A stretch of DNA of 64,000 nucleotides, from assembly GCA_002699025.1 (NCBI GenBank), contig PABA01000232.1, forward strand, positions 1-64,000, written 5' to 3'. How positions within the stretch are numbered: position 1 is the stretch's first letter; each line of letters begins with the position of its first letter. The notes below the pieces were generated by a model. It saw only the letters and a program-made list of their open reading frames with translations. It was not told the DNA's origin and searched no databases. This stretch comes from Sandaracinus sp. (GTDB taxonomy: Bacteria; Myxococcota_A; Polyangia; Polyangiales; Houyiibacteriaceae). Below are positions 28,486 through 36,085 of the stretch, in pieces. Both the position numbers and the translations under genes were made by a program.

Positions 28486-30093
28486 ATGAGCATCAGGACG
28501 GACATCGCAACCGAGCTTCCCGACGCTGAGCTCGTGTTCGCCTTCGTGGCGCCGCTCGGAACTCCGCTGAAAGCGGTCGAAGAGGCACTGCACCAGGCGT
28601 TGTCGGCCCACGGCTACTCACCGGGCGTCTCGGTTCGCATTTCCAAGTTGCTGGACGAGATGGTTGAAACCCCGCCGGAGGAACGGCCGCACCAAAGACA
28701 GGAACGCCTGATGGACGCTGGGAATAACCTGCGCGAGAAGCGCGGGAATGACCACCTGGCGCTTCTTGCAATCTCCACCGTCAAGGCGGCACGTGAAGAG
28801 GCTGAGGAGGGTGCGCCCCTCCGTCGCCAAGCCCACGTGATTCGTTCTCTCAAGCACCCGGACGAAGTCAGGCGCCTCCGACACGTGTACGGCAAAGGGT
28901 TCTTCCTAATTGGCGCGACCGCTCCACGCGATGTGCGCCTTCAGGCCTTGATCGAGAAGAACTTCCCGAAGGACGAGGCGCAGCGACTCCTCGATAAGGA
29001 TGCCTCGGAGGAGGCGGCGAGTGGGCAGCAGACGCGCGATGCGTTCGATCTTGCGGACGCCTACGTTCGGCTTGACCCAACGAAGACGGAACAAGCGGTG
29101 AAGAAGATCCGCAGGATCGTGGATCTGCTGTTTTCGTACCCGTTTCACCCGCCCACGCCCGAGGAGCACGCCATGTTCATGGCGTATGCGGCCGCTCTGA
29201 AGTCGAGTGACCTGTCCCGCCAGGTTGGAGCCGTCGTGACCTCGGCTAAGGGCGATGTGCTTGCCAGCGGCGCGAACGATGCCCCGGGTGGCATCCAGCC
29301 GAGGTCCTGTCCAAGTCCTGAGCTGGACACTGCCACCACAGAGGCCGCAGGCCCAGACTATCTCCGCGGGTACGACTCGAATGAGAGAGAGCGGAACAGG
29401 ATCCTCTCCCGCGTGATCCGTGCGTTGGTACCTGGCGAGGAGGGAGAAGCAGAGCTCGCCCCCGCCGATCGCGCGAAGCTCATCGAGAGGTACAAGGAGC
29501 AGCTCAAGGGCACGGGGATACTGGACTTGACGGAGTTCGGGCGGGCGGTACACGCCGAGATGGCGGCCCTGATGGCCTGCGTGCGTATCGGCGTGAGTCC
29601 CCGCGGGGGTGCCCTCTACTGCACCACGTTCCCCTGCCACAACTGTGCGAAGCACATCGTGGCGTCTGGGGTCCGCGAAGTCTTCTATGTGGAGCCGTAT
29701 CCGAAGAGCAAGGCTCGGGATCTCCACGGTGATGAGATCTGCCTCCCGGACGAGGAGGCGCCAGGGGATGATGACGAGCGGGTCAGGTTTCGTGCATTCG
29801 AAGGGGTTGGGCCTCGTCGCTTCCTGGACCTCTTCTCGCTGACTCTCGGGAGCGGACGCCCCGTAATGAGGAAGAAAAAGGGGGCCGACGGCCAGAGAGT
29901 GGACTGGCAACCAGGGCAGGACTCCCGGCCCCGTCTCCCTCTTGATCCCCGCTCCTACATCGAGCGAGAGGTTGCTGCGGCGGAGATTTTTGGGCAGAGC
30001 CGCCAGAATCATGACAAGGTGGGCGACCAGGAGGGTGAGCATGGACGAGAAGCAGCCGAAGCCAAGGACGATGAGCCTGAAGCAGGTGCTTGA
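28486..30093 (+). CDS. avcD: AvcD-type anti-phage deoxycytidylate deaminase
   Basis: This 535-residue protein matches the anti-phage dCTP/dCMP deaminase (DCD, AvcD) family. The N-terminal nucleotide-binding fold opens LVFAFVAPLGTPLKAVEEAL (16-35) and continues with DAGNNLREKRGNDHLALLAI, SLKHPDEVRRLRHVYGKGFF and the TRDAFDLADAYVRLD linker. The C-terminal zinc deaminase domain starts with MFMAYAAALKSSDLSRQVGA and has HAE at 356-358 and PCHNC at 383-387 (Cys384, Cys387), so the zinc site and catalytic glutamate are intact. Known members deplete deoxycytidine nucleotides during infection and are held in check by an RNA (AvcI). Here only 25 nt separate it from the HNH gene, leaving no room for a long RNA just upstream. 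A GGGGGG ribosome-binding run precedes the ATG. Composition is foreign-like. Confidence 0.88.
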   Translation: MSIRTDIATELPDAELVFAFVAPLGTPLKAVEEALHQALSAHGYSPGVSVRISKLLDEMVETPPEERPHQRQERLMDAGNNLREKRGNDHLALLAISTVKAAREEAEEGAPLRRQAHVIRSLKHPDEVRRLRHVYGKGFFLIGATAPRDVRLQALIEKNFPKDEAQRLLDKDASEEAASGQQTRDAFDLADAYVRLDPTKTEQAVKKIRRIVDLLFSYPFHPPTPEEHAMFMAYAAALKSSDLSRQVGAVVTSAKGDVLASGANDAPGGIQPRSCPSPELDTATTEAAGPDYLRGYDSNERERNRILSRVIRALVPGEEGEAELAPADRAKLIERYKEQLKGTGILDLTEFGRAVHAEMAALMACVRIGVSPRGGALYCTTFPCHNCAKHIVASGVREVFYVEPYPKSKARDLHGDEICLPDEEAPGDDDERVRFRAFEGVGPRRFLDLFSLTLGSGRPVMRKKKGADGQRVDWQPGQDSRPRLPLDPRSYIEREVAAAEIFGQSRQNHDKVGDQEGEHGREAAEAKDDEPEAGA

Positions 30094-30214
30094 CGCTGCC
30101 GACCGTGCCTCCGGGCAAGTGGCATCCTGGCCCAAGTGGAAGCAGGAGCTCTCCACACCGCAGGTCCAGGCACAGGCTGCATCGTCGACTTCGACGAACC
30201 AGCCCAAGTCCTAG
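30041..30214 (+). CDS. 57-residue ORF with a W-P-x-W-K motif overlapping the deaminase gene
   Basis: This small protein (MDEKQPKPRTMSLKQVLDAA ... ASWPKWKQEL ...) overlaps the last 53 nt of the deaminase gene in another frame. GGAGGG sits six bases before its ATG, the strongest Shine-Dalgarno in the operon, so the overlap is probably functional. One amphipathic helix (LKQVLDAADRASGQVASW) leads to the WPKWKQ motif; the tail is Ser/Gln-rich. I recall short proteins with a similar helix plus W-P-x-W-K ending near defence genes, but cannot verify that here. A small regulator or partner of the deaminase or HNH protein is inferred. Confidence 0.6.
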   Translation: MDEKQPKPRTMSLKQVLDAADRASGQVASWPKWKQELSTPQVQAQAASSTSTNQPKS

Positions 30215-30259
30215 CTCCCCCCACGAGGACGCAGCGCGAGCTCGCTCCTCAAGTCAGGG

Positions 30260-30670
30260 CTAGTGGCGGTGGCCAGTAGGATTGGCGCGACGGTTCTCCG
30301 CGTCCAGTAGGCACTCGTCCCACTCGCCGAGTTCCACCATCGCGTCCCACCCCTCTGGGACAAGCGGGAGGTCTAGGCCTTCTCGCAGATGCCGGTGAGC
30401 GACCTGCTCGAAGCCACGTTCCGTGCGGCCCATGTGGAACCCCTCGTCGCCGAGGATCGGGCCGCGGCTCGAGTCCGAGCTGAGCCGCTCGGCTCGATCG
30501 CGGATGTGGTTGCCCACGGAGAAGCGCGCCCCGTTCGGCGCCTCGCAGGTCACGAACTCCTGCGCCTCGCCGCGGAGCTCGATGAGGCGTGTGTCGAAGG
30601 CCACGCGGGCGCGCTCCTACTCGGTAGGAGCGCGGAAGTCGTCGCCCTCGAACACCTCGGCGTGGAAGCG
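30260..30670 (-). pseudogene. Gene interrupted by an in-frame TAG
   Basis: On the minus strand, 30670-30617 reads RFHAEVFEGDDFRAPTE then TAG. The same frame continues ERAR-V-AFDTRLIELRGEAQEF ... down to 30260. A GAG-to-TAG change would join the two halves into one protein. The 3' part (GTG at 30604, 114 residues) could still be translated by itself. I do not recognise the family. The upstream side dissolves into 44-bp repeats, so the 5' end of the gene is also lost. It is convergent with the defence operon, so it may mark the island's right edge. Confidence 0.5.
30611..30633. repeat. Perfect 10-bp inverted repeat across the premature stop
   Basis: GCGCTCCTAC-TCG-GTAGGAGCGC is a perfect dyad that includes the in-frame TAG. 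It could be a terminator for the upstream fragment or an operator for the 114-residue reading frame. Confidence 0.7.
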
Positions 30671-30718
30671 GGCGCTACGTCCAGGCGGGAGCGTCGGGGC
30701 GGAAGACGGGCCCTGGGG

Positions 30719-30806
30719 CGGGAACGGGCGCCTCGGGACGAGAACGAGCGACGGTCGTCGGGCGGGACCGGGCGCCTCGGGGCGAGAGCGAGCGACGATC
30801 GTCGGG
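30719..30806. repeat. 44-bp tandem duplication
   Basis: Two 44-bp units (CGGGAACGGGCGCCTCGGGA... at 30719-30762 and 30763-30806) differ at about four positions. Looser copies of parts extend to both sides. The period is not a multiple of three, so the repeat is not coding. Confidence 0.85.
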
Positions 30807-30873
30807 GTCGCGCGCAGGCGGACGCCGACGCGTGCGGAGGAATGCGCGGCGGGCCGGGGCGCGTCTCGCCTCC

Positions 30874-31338
30874 GTGGAGCTCCGCATCGTCGAGGGCGAC
30901 CTGCTCGCGCAGGAGGTCGACGCGATCGTCAACGCCTGGAACCGGAACGTGATCCCGTGGTGGCTGCTGATCCCGCAGGGGGTGTCGGGGGCGATCAAGA
31001 GGCGGGGCGGGCTGGCGCCGTTCCGGGAGGTGGCGCGGCACGGGCCGATCCCGCTCGGGGAGGCGGTACACACGGGCGCGGGGCGGCTGCCCTTCCGCGG
31101 CATCGTCCACGTCGCCGGCATCGACCTGCTCTGGCGGGCCTCGGAACGCTCCATCTGCGACGGCACCCGGAACGCCTGCGCGCGGGCGCTCGAGCGCGGC
31201 TATCGGAGCCTCGCCTTCCCGCTCCTGGGTGCCGGCTCGGGCGGGTTCGACGAGGCGGCGAGCGAGGCGCTGATGGTGCGAACGCTCGAGGCGAGCCGGC
31301 CGGCGCTGGAGGTGACGCTCGTGCGCTTCCGGCGCTGA
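30874..31338 (+). CDS. Macro-domain protein (ADP-ribose binding)
   Basis: This 154-residue single macro domain starts with the canonical VELRIVEGDLLAQEVDAIVN and AWN replaces the usual AAN. It continues through GVSGAIKRRGG, GEAVHTGAGRLPFRGIVHVAG and the phosphate loop PLLGAGSGGFDEAAS. Macro domains bind or hydrolyse ADP-ribose and related adducts. The N-x-x-N-x-x-x-x-x-W-W segment (NAWNRNVIPWWLL) is typical of a bacterial subgroup. A GTG at 30832 is an alternative start, but the conserved fold begins at 30874. It is next to the defence island, where ADP-ribosylation enzymes often occur, but no transferase is visible, so housekeeping repair is equally likely. Confidence 0.88.
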   Translation: MELRIVEGDLLAQEVDAIVNAWNRNVIPWWLLIPQGVSGAIKRRGGLAPFREVARHGPIPLGEAVHTGAGRLPFRGIVHVAGIDLLWRASERSICDGTRNACARALERGYRSLAFPLLGAGSGGFDEAASEALMVRTLEASRPALEVTLVRFRR

Positions 31339-31348
31339 GCTCGCCAAC

Positions 31349-31408
31349 ACCGCCGAGCTGCGCACCGCCGCGCTGCGCACCGCCGCGCTGCGCACCGCCG
31401 AGCTGCAC
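31349..31408. repeat. 15-bp tandem repeat after the macro-domain gene
   Basis: Four exact or nearly exact units of ACCGCCG(A/C)GCTGCGC follow the macro-domain stop by ten bases, with a partial fifth. Confidence 0.85.
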
Positions 31409-31481
31409 ACCGACGCCCCCGCCGTGACACCGAGCCGTCGACCGCCCCGAGACCCGCGGGCTCGGCTACAGTCGATCGGCC

Positions 31482-33722
31482 ATGCCCGCGACCCAACGTG
31501 CCCGCCTCGGCGTCGGGCTCCTGCTCGTACTGACCGCCTGCGGCGCCCGCCGCCCGGAGCGCCCCGACCTCGCCGCGCCGGAGCAGGTCGCGCTCAGCCG
31601 CACCCCGCGCCTCGAGCCCACTGGCCACTGCCGCGAGAACGTCCCGGAGCGCCAGCCGCTCTTCGGCGAGCTCCACGTCCACACGCGCTACTCGCTCGAC
31701 GCCAACCTCCAGGGCACGCGCGTCTCGCCGGACGACGTCTACCGCTTCGCCAAGGGCGAGACCATCGGCATCTCCCCGCTCGACGCCGAGGGGCGCCCGA
31801 CGCGCACGGCGCAGATCGACCGCCCGCTCGACTTCGCCGCCGTCACCGACCACGCGGAGTTCCTCGGCTTCGTCGCGGCCTGCGCCGACCCGGAGTCGGA
31901 GGCCTATGATCGGCGCGGCTGCCGCATGTTCCGCGGCGGCGGCCCGGCGGCCTTCGGCCTGCTGAACATGCAGACGGCCCAGCGCGGACGCCGGCTCGCG
32001 CGGCAGATGGCCTGCGGGCGCGAGGGCGTCGACTGCGACGGCTACCGGCGCGACCTCTGGAACGACACGCGGAACGCCGCCGAGCGCCACCACGACCGCA
32101 CGGAGGCCTGCCGCTTCACGACCCTCGTCGGCTACGAGTACACGGCCAACCCCTTCAGCGACGCGCTCGGCAAGGTCCACAACCTCCACCGCAACGTCAT
32201 CTTCCGGAACGGCATCGTCCCCGACCGGCCCATCGACTACTTCGACACGCAGGATCTGGCGACCTTCTGGCGACGCCTCGACGCGGAGTGCCGCGAGGCA
32301 GGCAACGGCTGCGACGTCGTCGTCATCCCGCACAACTCGAACCTCTCGTCGGGGCTGATGTTCGCGGAGACGGACCGCAGCGGGAGCCCCTGGACACCCG
32401 AGGACGCCGCGCGGCGCGCGGACCTGGAGCGGCTCTTCGAGGTCTATCAGCACAAGGGGGCCAGCGAGTGCCTGCCCGGCTCGTCCACGAGCGACGAGCT
32501 CTGTGACTTCGAGATCGTGCCCTACGACAACCTCGAGTCCGCGAAGCTGGACCGGCCCGACCCGCTCCAGCAGCGCGACTTCGTGCGCGACGCCTTCGGG
32601 GCGGGGATGCGCATGCAGCGCGAGCTCGGCGTGAACATCTTCGGCTACGGCCTGATCGCCAGCACGGACAACCACCTGGGCCTCGCCGGCAACGTGCACG
32701 AGGCGCTCTTCCTCGGCGGGGGCGGCGCGGGCGAAGCGGGCGCAGGCGAAGGCGGCGGCGGCGTGTTCCCGGACCGCATCTACTTCGGCGCGGGCGGCCT
32801 CGCCGGGGTGTGGGCGGAGGAGAACGGGCGGGAGGCCATCTTCCGCGCGCTGCGTCGGCGCGAGACCTTCGGGACGTCGGGGCCGCGCATCCCGATCCGG
32901 CTCTTCGGCGCGTGGAGCGGGCTCGGCGAGGGCTGGTGCGCGGAGGACGACGCGCGCACGCGGGCGCGGCTGGGCTACGAGGCCGGCGTGCCCATGGGGG
33001 ACACGCTGCCGCCACCTCCCGAGGGCGCGGGGGCGCCGGTCTTCGCGGCATCGGCGGTCCACGACCCGGGTACGGAGGCGCTGCCCGGCGCGCGGCTCCA
33101 GCGGCTCGAGCTGATCAAGGGATGGCTCGACGAGGACGATCGGCTCCGGGTGGTCACGCACCTCCTCGATGGCTCGCGCCACGCGGGCACCGAGATCGAC
33201 CCGAGCGACTGCGCGCCGAGCGGGGGAGACGCCGCGCTCTGCGACGCTTGGACCGATCGCGACTTCGACCCGAGCCGGCCCGCCTTCTGGTACGTGCGCG
33301 CGGTGGAGGTCCCGACGTGTCGGTGGACGACGCGGATGTGCGTCGAGGCCGGGTACGATTGCCGGAACCCGACGCGGCCGATCGACGAGGCGTGCTGCGA
33401 CCGGCGCCTCGGCCTGCACGAGCCGATGTGCTTCGGCAAGACCTGCGACCAGCCGAACGGGACGTCGGACCCGTGCTGCGCGCACGACGTGCTCGACCCG
33501 ATGGTGCAGGAGCGCGCGTGGTCGTCGCCGATCTGGTACGTGCCGCCTGGATGGGGGAACGGGGACGGTGGAGACGGTGGGGACGGTGGGGACGGTGGTG
33601 GGGCCGACGGCGGCGGCGAGGGCGGCGACCGGATCGAAGGCGAAGACGAAGGCCGCGGTGAGGGCGCCGAAGGCGAGGAGGCCGAAGGCGAAAAGGCGGG
33701 GCGCGCCGGGGGGTCGTCATGA
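31482..33722 (+). CDS. DUF3604 family lipoprotein (PHP-like metallohydrolase fold)
   Basis: This 746-residue exported lipoprotein has the lipobox LTAC near 20. The DUF3604 domain carries a PHP-type metal constellation: GELHVHTRYSLDA, AAVTDHAEFLGF, VIPHNSNLSSG and ASTDNHLG. The C-terminal part is Cys-rich (CRWTTRMCVEAGYDC, CCDRRLG) and ends in a Gly/Asp then Glu/Gly tail. DUF3604 proteins are secreted predicted phosphoesterases of unknown substrate. TACAGT lies 9 nt before the ATG. The stop overlaps the next gene (ATGA), and with the two following genes it forms a trio (DUF3604, peptidyl-prolyl isomerase, HupE-like) that I recall from many proteobacteria. Confidence 0.9.
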   Translation: MPATQRARLGVGLLLVLTACGARRPERPDLAAPEQVALSRTPRLEPTGHCRENVPERQPLFGELHVHTRYSLDANLQGTRVSPDDVYRFAKGETIGISPLDAEGRPTRTAQIDRPLDFAAVTDHAEFLGFVAACADPESEAYDRRGCRMFRGGGPAAFGLLNMQTAQRGRRLARQMACGREGVDCDGYRRDLWNDTRNAAERHHDRTEACRFTTLVGYEYTANPFSDALGKVHNLHRNVIFRNGIVPDRPIDYFDTQDLATFWRRLDAECREAGNGCDVVVIPHNSNLSSGLMFAETDRSGSPWTPEDAARRADLERLFEVYQHKGASECLPGSSTSDELCDFEIVPYDNLESAKLDRPDPLQQRDFVRDAFGAGMRMQRELGVNIFGYGLIASTDNHLGLAGNVHEALFLGGGGAGEAGAGEGGGGVFPDRIYFGAGGLAGVWAEENGREAIFRALRRRETFGTSGPRIPIRLFGAWSGLGEGWCAEDDARTRARLGYEAGVPMGDTLPPPPEGAGAPVFAASAVHDPGTEALPGARLQRLELIKGWLDEDDRLRVVTHLLDGSRHAGTEIDPSDCAPSGGDAALCDAWTDRDFDPSRPAFWYVRAVEVPTCRWTTRMCVEAGYDCRNPTRPIDEACCDRRLGLHEPMCFGKTCDQPNGTSDPCCAHDVLDPMVQERAWSSPIWYVPPGWGNGDGGDGGDGGDGGGADGGGEGGDRIEGEDEGRGEGAEGEEAEGEKAGRAGGSS

Positions 33723-34870
33723 CGGCGCCCGGGCGCTGGTGGCAGAGGCTCGCGCGGGAGCCTCTCGTGCACTTCGTGGTCGCGGCGGGCGTGCTCTTCG
33801 CCGTCGAGCGAGTGACGCGGGACGCGCGCGCGGCCGACGTGCCCGAGACCATCGTCGTGGACCGCGAGGCGCTGCTCCGTACGCTCCAGGCGCGCGCCCA
33901 GCGCTTCGATCGGGGCTGGGCGGAGGCGCGCCTCGACGCGTTGCCGGTCGAGGAGCAGCGCGCGCTGGTGCAGGCGCACGTGCGGGAAGAGGCCCTGTAC
34001 CGGGAGGCGCTCGAGCTCGGGCTCGACCGGGAGGACTACATGGTGCGGCGGCGCCTCGGGCAGAGCGTGGAGCTGCTGGTTCGCGGGATGGCCGGAGCGA
34101 CGGCCCCGCTCGACGAGGAGGCGCTGCGCGCGCGCTGGGCGGAGGAGCGGGAGCGCTGGCGGCTGCCGCCGACGCGGACGGTGGAGCACGTGTTCTTCGC
34201 GGCGGAAGGGGACGGCGCGGAGGAGGCCGAGGCGCGGGCGCGGGCGTGGCTCGAGGCGGGTGAAGCGGAGCCGGCTCCGGGGGATGGGGACCGCTTCCAC
34301 GCCGGCGCGCGGTTCGAGGGGCGGAGCGCGCGGACCTTGGCGCGGCACTTCGGGCCGGCGCTCGCGCGGACGCTCTTCGAGCTCCAGCCCGGGAGCGGCT
34401 GGCGCGGTCCGTACCGCTCGGGCTTCGGGGCCCACCTGGTGCGCGTGGTGGAGGAGCAGCCGGGGCGCGTGCCGGCGTTCGAGGAGGTGCGGGGCCAGGT
34501 CGAGGCGGCGGTGCGGGCCGAGCTCGAGGAGGAGCTGGGTGACGAGGCGGTGCGGCGGGTGGTCGCCGGGTACGCGGTGCGGCTGGAGCGCGAGCTGGCG
34601 GAGCTGGCGCCCCTCGACGATGGGGGGCGTGATGCGGAGACTCGCGCGGGCCGGGACGGTGCGGAAGGCGGCGTGGGGCGGCGTGACGGTGAGGAAGGCG
34701 ACGTGAGCCGGCGTGACGGTGAGGAAGGCGACGTGAGGCGGCGTGACGAGCCCGGGGACAGTGTGACGGCTCGGGGCTCGGACGACGCCGATGCTCCGGC
34801 GACGCGGGCCGCGCCTGGCGGCCTGGCGGAGGTGCTCCCGTTCGTCGGTGGCACGGAGGCGCGACCGTGA
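33719..34870 (+). CDS. Membrane-anchored PpiC-like peptidyl-prolyl isomerase
   Basis: This 383-residue protein has an N-terminal membrane anchor (PLVHFVVAAGVLFAVERV, 15-32). A SurA/PrsA-type helical region follows (EEQRALVQAHVREEALYREA), then a short parvulin-like domain (VEHVFFAAEGD ... GPYRSGFGAHLVRVVEEQ) and a helical return segment. This architecture recurs in PpiC proteins next to HupE genes. The C-terminal 80 residues are hydrophilic and contain a 30-bp tandem duplication (RRDGEEGDV repeated), absent from typical members. It overlaps its neighbours by ATGA and GTGA, so the three are strictly co-translated. The likely role is folding or stabilising the exported DUF3604 protein or the HupE channel. 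Confidence 0.8.
   Translation: MTAPGRWWQRLAREPLVHFVVAAGVLFAVERVTRDARAADVPETIVVDREALLRTLQARAQRFDRGWAEARLDALPVEEQRALVQAHVREEALYREALELGLDREDYMVRRRLGQSVELLVRGMAGATAPLDEEALRARWAEERERWRLPPTRTVEHVFFAAEGDGAEEAEARARAWLEAGEAEPAPGDGDRFHAGARFEGRSARTLARHFGPALARTLFELQPGSGWRGPYRSGFGAHLVRVVEEQPGRVPAFEEVRGQVEAAVRAELEEELGDEAVRRVVAGYAVRLERELAELAPLDDGGRDAETRAGRDGAEGGVGRRDGEEGDVSRRDGEEGDVRRRDEPGDSVTARGSDDADAPATRAAPGGLAEVLPFVGGTEARP
34681..34746. repeat. 30-bp in-frame repeat inside the isomerase gene
   Basis: GCGTGACGGTGAGGAAGGCG recurs at exactly 30-bp steps (34681, 34711, partial 34741), encoding RRDGEEGDV(S/R) twice. Confidence 0.85.
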
Positions 34871-35796
34871 GGGCGCGTGGCCTGCTCGCGGCAGCGCTCC
34901 TGCTCGCGCTCACGCCGACGTTCGCCGCGGCTCACGACGCGCGCCCGCTCGGCGTGCGCCTCGAAGAGCGCGCTCCGGCGCGCTGGCAGCTGGCGGTCTG
35001 GACGCCGCCGGGGAAGCCGCGACCCAGGGTCGAGGTGGAGGGGTGCGCGCCCATCGGCGGGGGTCTGCTTCGCTGCGAGGACGGGCCGCGCGCGGTGTCC
35101 CTGCGCTATCCGCCCCCGGCGGCCCCGGCCCTGTCGGCCCTCGTGCAGGTGCGGTGGCACGACGGGGCGCGATTCAGTCGCGTGCTGCCGCCGGGCGAGG
35201 GCTCTGTCGACCTGCCGAGCGCGTCCGAGCCGGTCGAGGTGCTGCGGAGCTACGCGAAGCTCGGGCTCGAGCACATCGCCGGCGGGCTCGACCACCTGCT
35301 CTTCCTGCTGCTGCTCGTCTTCGTGGTGCGGACGCCGCCGCGCGCACTCCTGACCGTGACCGGCTTCACGGTCGCACATGCCCTCACGCTCGGCCTCGCG
35401 GTGGCTGGCGTCGTCCGGCTGCCGGGGGCCGCCGTCGAGCCGGCGATCGCGATGAGCATCGTCGTGCTCGCGCTCGAGCTCGCCCGAGGTCGGCGCGCGA
35501 GCTGGACGTTCCGGCACCCGATCTCCGTGGCGTTCGCCTTCGGGCTGCTGCACGGCTTCGGCTTCGCCGGCGCGCTCGTGGAGGCCGGCCTGCCTCGCTC
35601 GGAGCTCGGCCCGGCGCTCGCGGCGTTCCACGTGGGGGTCGAGCTCGGCCAGCTGGCGCTCGTGCTCCTCGCGCTCGGCCTGATGCGGGTGCTCCGCCGC
35701 GTGGAGCGCCCCGCCGAGCGCGTGGCGGCCTACGCCACGGGGATCGTCGCGACGTTCTGGACCTTCGAGCGCGTCGCGACCCTCTGGGGTCTCTAG
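34867..35796 (+). CDS. HupE/UreJ-like membrane protein
   Basis: This 309-residue protein has a signal peptide, an exposed beta-rich domain of about 95 residues, and then six or so membrane helices. HupE/UreJ family motifs are clear: GLEHIAGGLDHLLFLLLL, GFTVAHALTLGLAV, FGLLHGFGFAGALVE and FHVGVELGQLALV. Their conserved His and Asp residues are those thought to handle nickel or other metal ions in hydrogenase and urease operons. No hydrogenase or urease is nearby, so this belongs to the DUF3604-linked branch. The GTG at 34867 overlaps the previous stop (GTGA). The metal supplied, if any, may feed the DUF3604 enzyme; that is inference. Confidence 0.88.
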   Translation: MRARGLLAAALLLALTPTFAAAHDARPLGVRLEERAPARWQLAVWTPPGKPRPRVEVEGCAPIGGGLLRCEDGPRAVSLRYPPPAAPALSALVQVRWHDGARFSRVLPPGEGSVDLPSASEPVEVLRSYAKLGLEHIAGGLDHLLFLLLLVFVVRTPPRALLTVTGFTVAHALTLGLAVAGVVRLPGAAVEPAIAMSIVVLALELARGRRASWTFRHPISVAFAFGLLHGFGFAGALVEAGLPRSELGPALAAFHVGVELGQLALVLLALGLMRVLRRVERPAERVAAYATGIVATFWTFERVATLWGL

Positions 35797-35858
35797 CGAA
35801 CGAAGGACGACGGGGGAGCCCCGTCGAGCTCCCCCGTCTTCCGTGGATTCCCCCATCA

Positions 35859-36053
35859 GGCGTCCGCAGGACTCCCAGCAGGCGTCCGCAGGACTCCCAT
35901 CTGGCGTCCGCAGGACTCCCCATCGGACGTCCGCAGGACTCCCCATCGGGCGTCCGCAGGACTCCCCATCGGGCGTCCGCAGGACTCCATCGGGCGTCCG
36001 CAGGACTCCCCATCGGGCGTCCGCAGGACTCCCCATCGGGCGTCCGCAGGGCT
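35859..36053. repeat. Array of nine GTCCGCAGGAC dyad repeats
   Basis: Nine cores start at 35862, 35884, 35906, 35929, 35952, 35975, 35996, 36019 and 36042 (the last is ...GCAGGGC). The linker TCCCCATCGGGC differs from that of the 16.3-kb array. It fills the convergent gap between the HupE-like and vWA genes. Confidence 0.92.
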
Positions 36054-36085
36054 CGCCCGCGCCTCTGGAGCCCGAGCCTGGCGCC

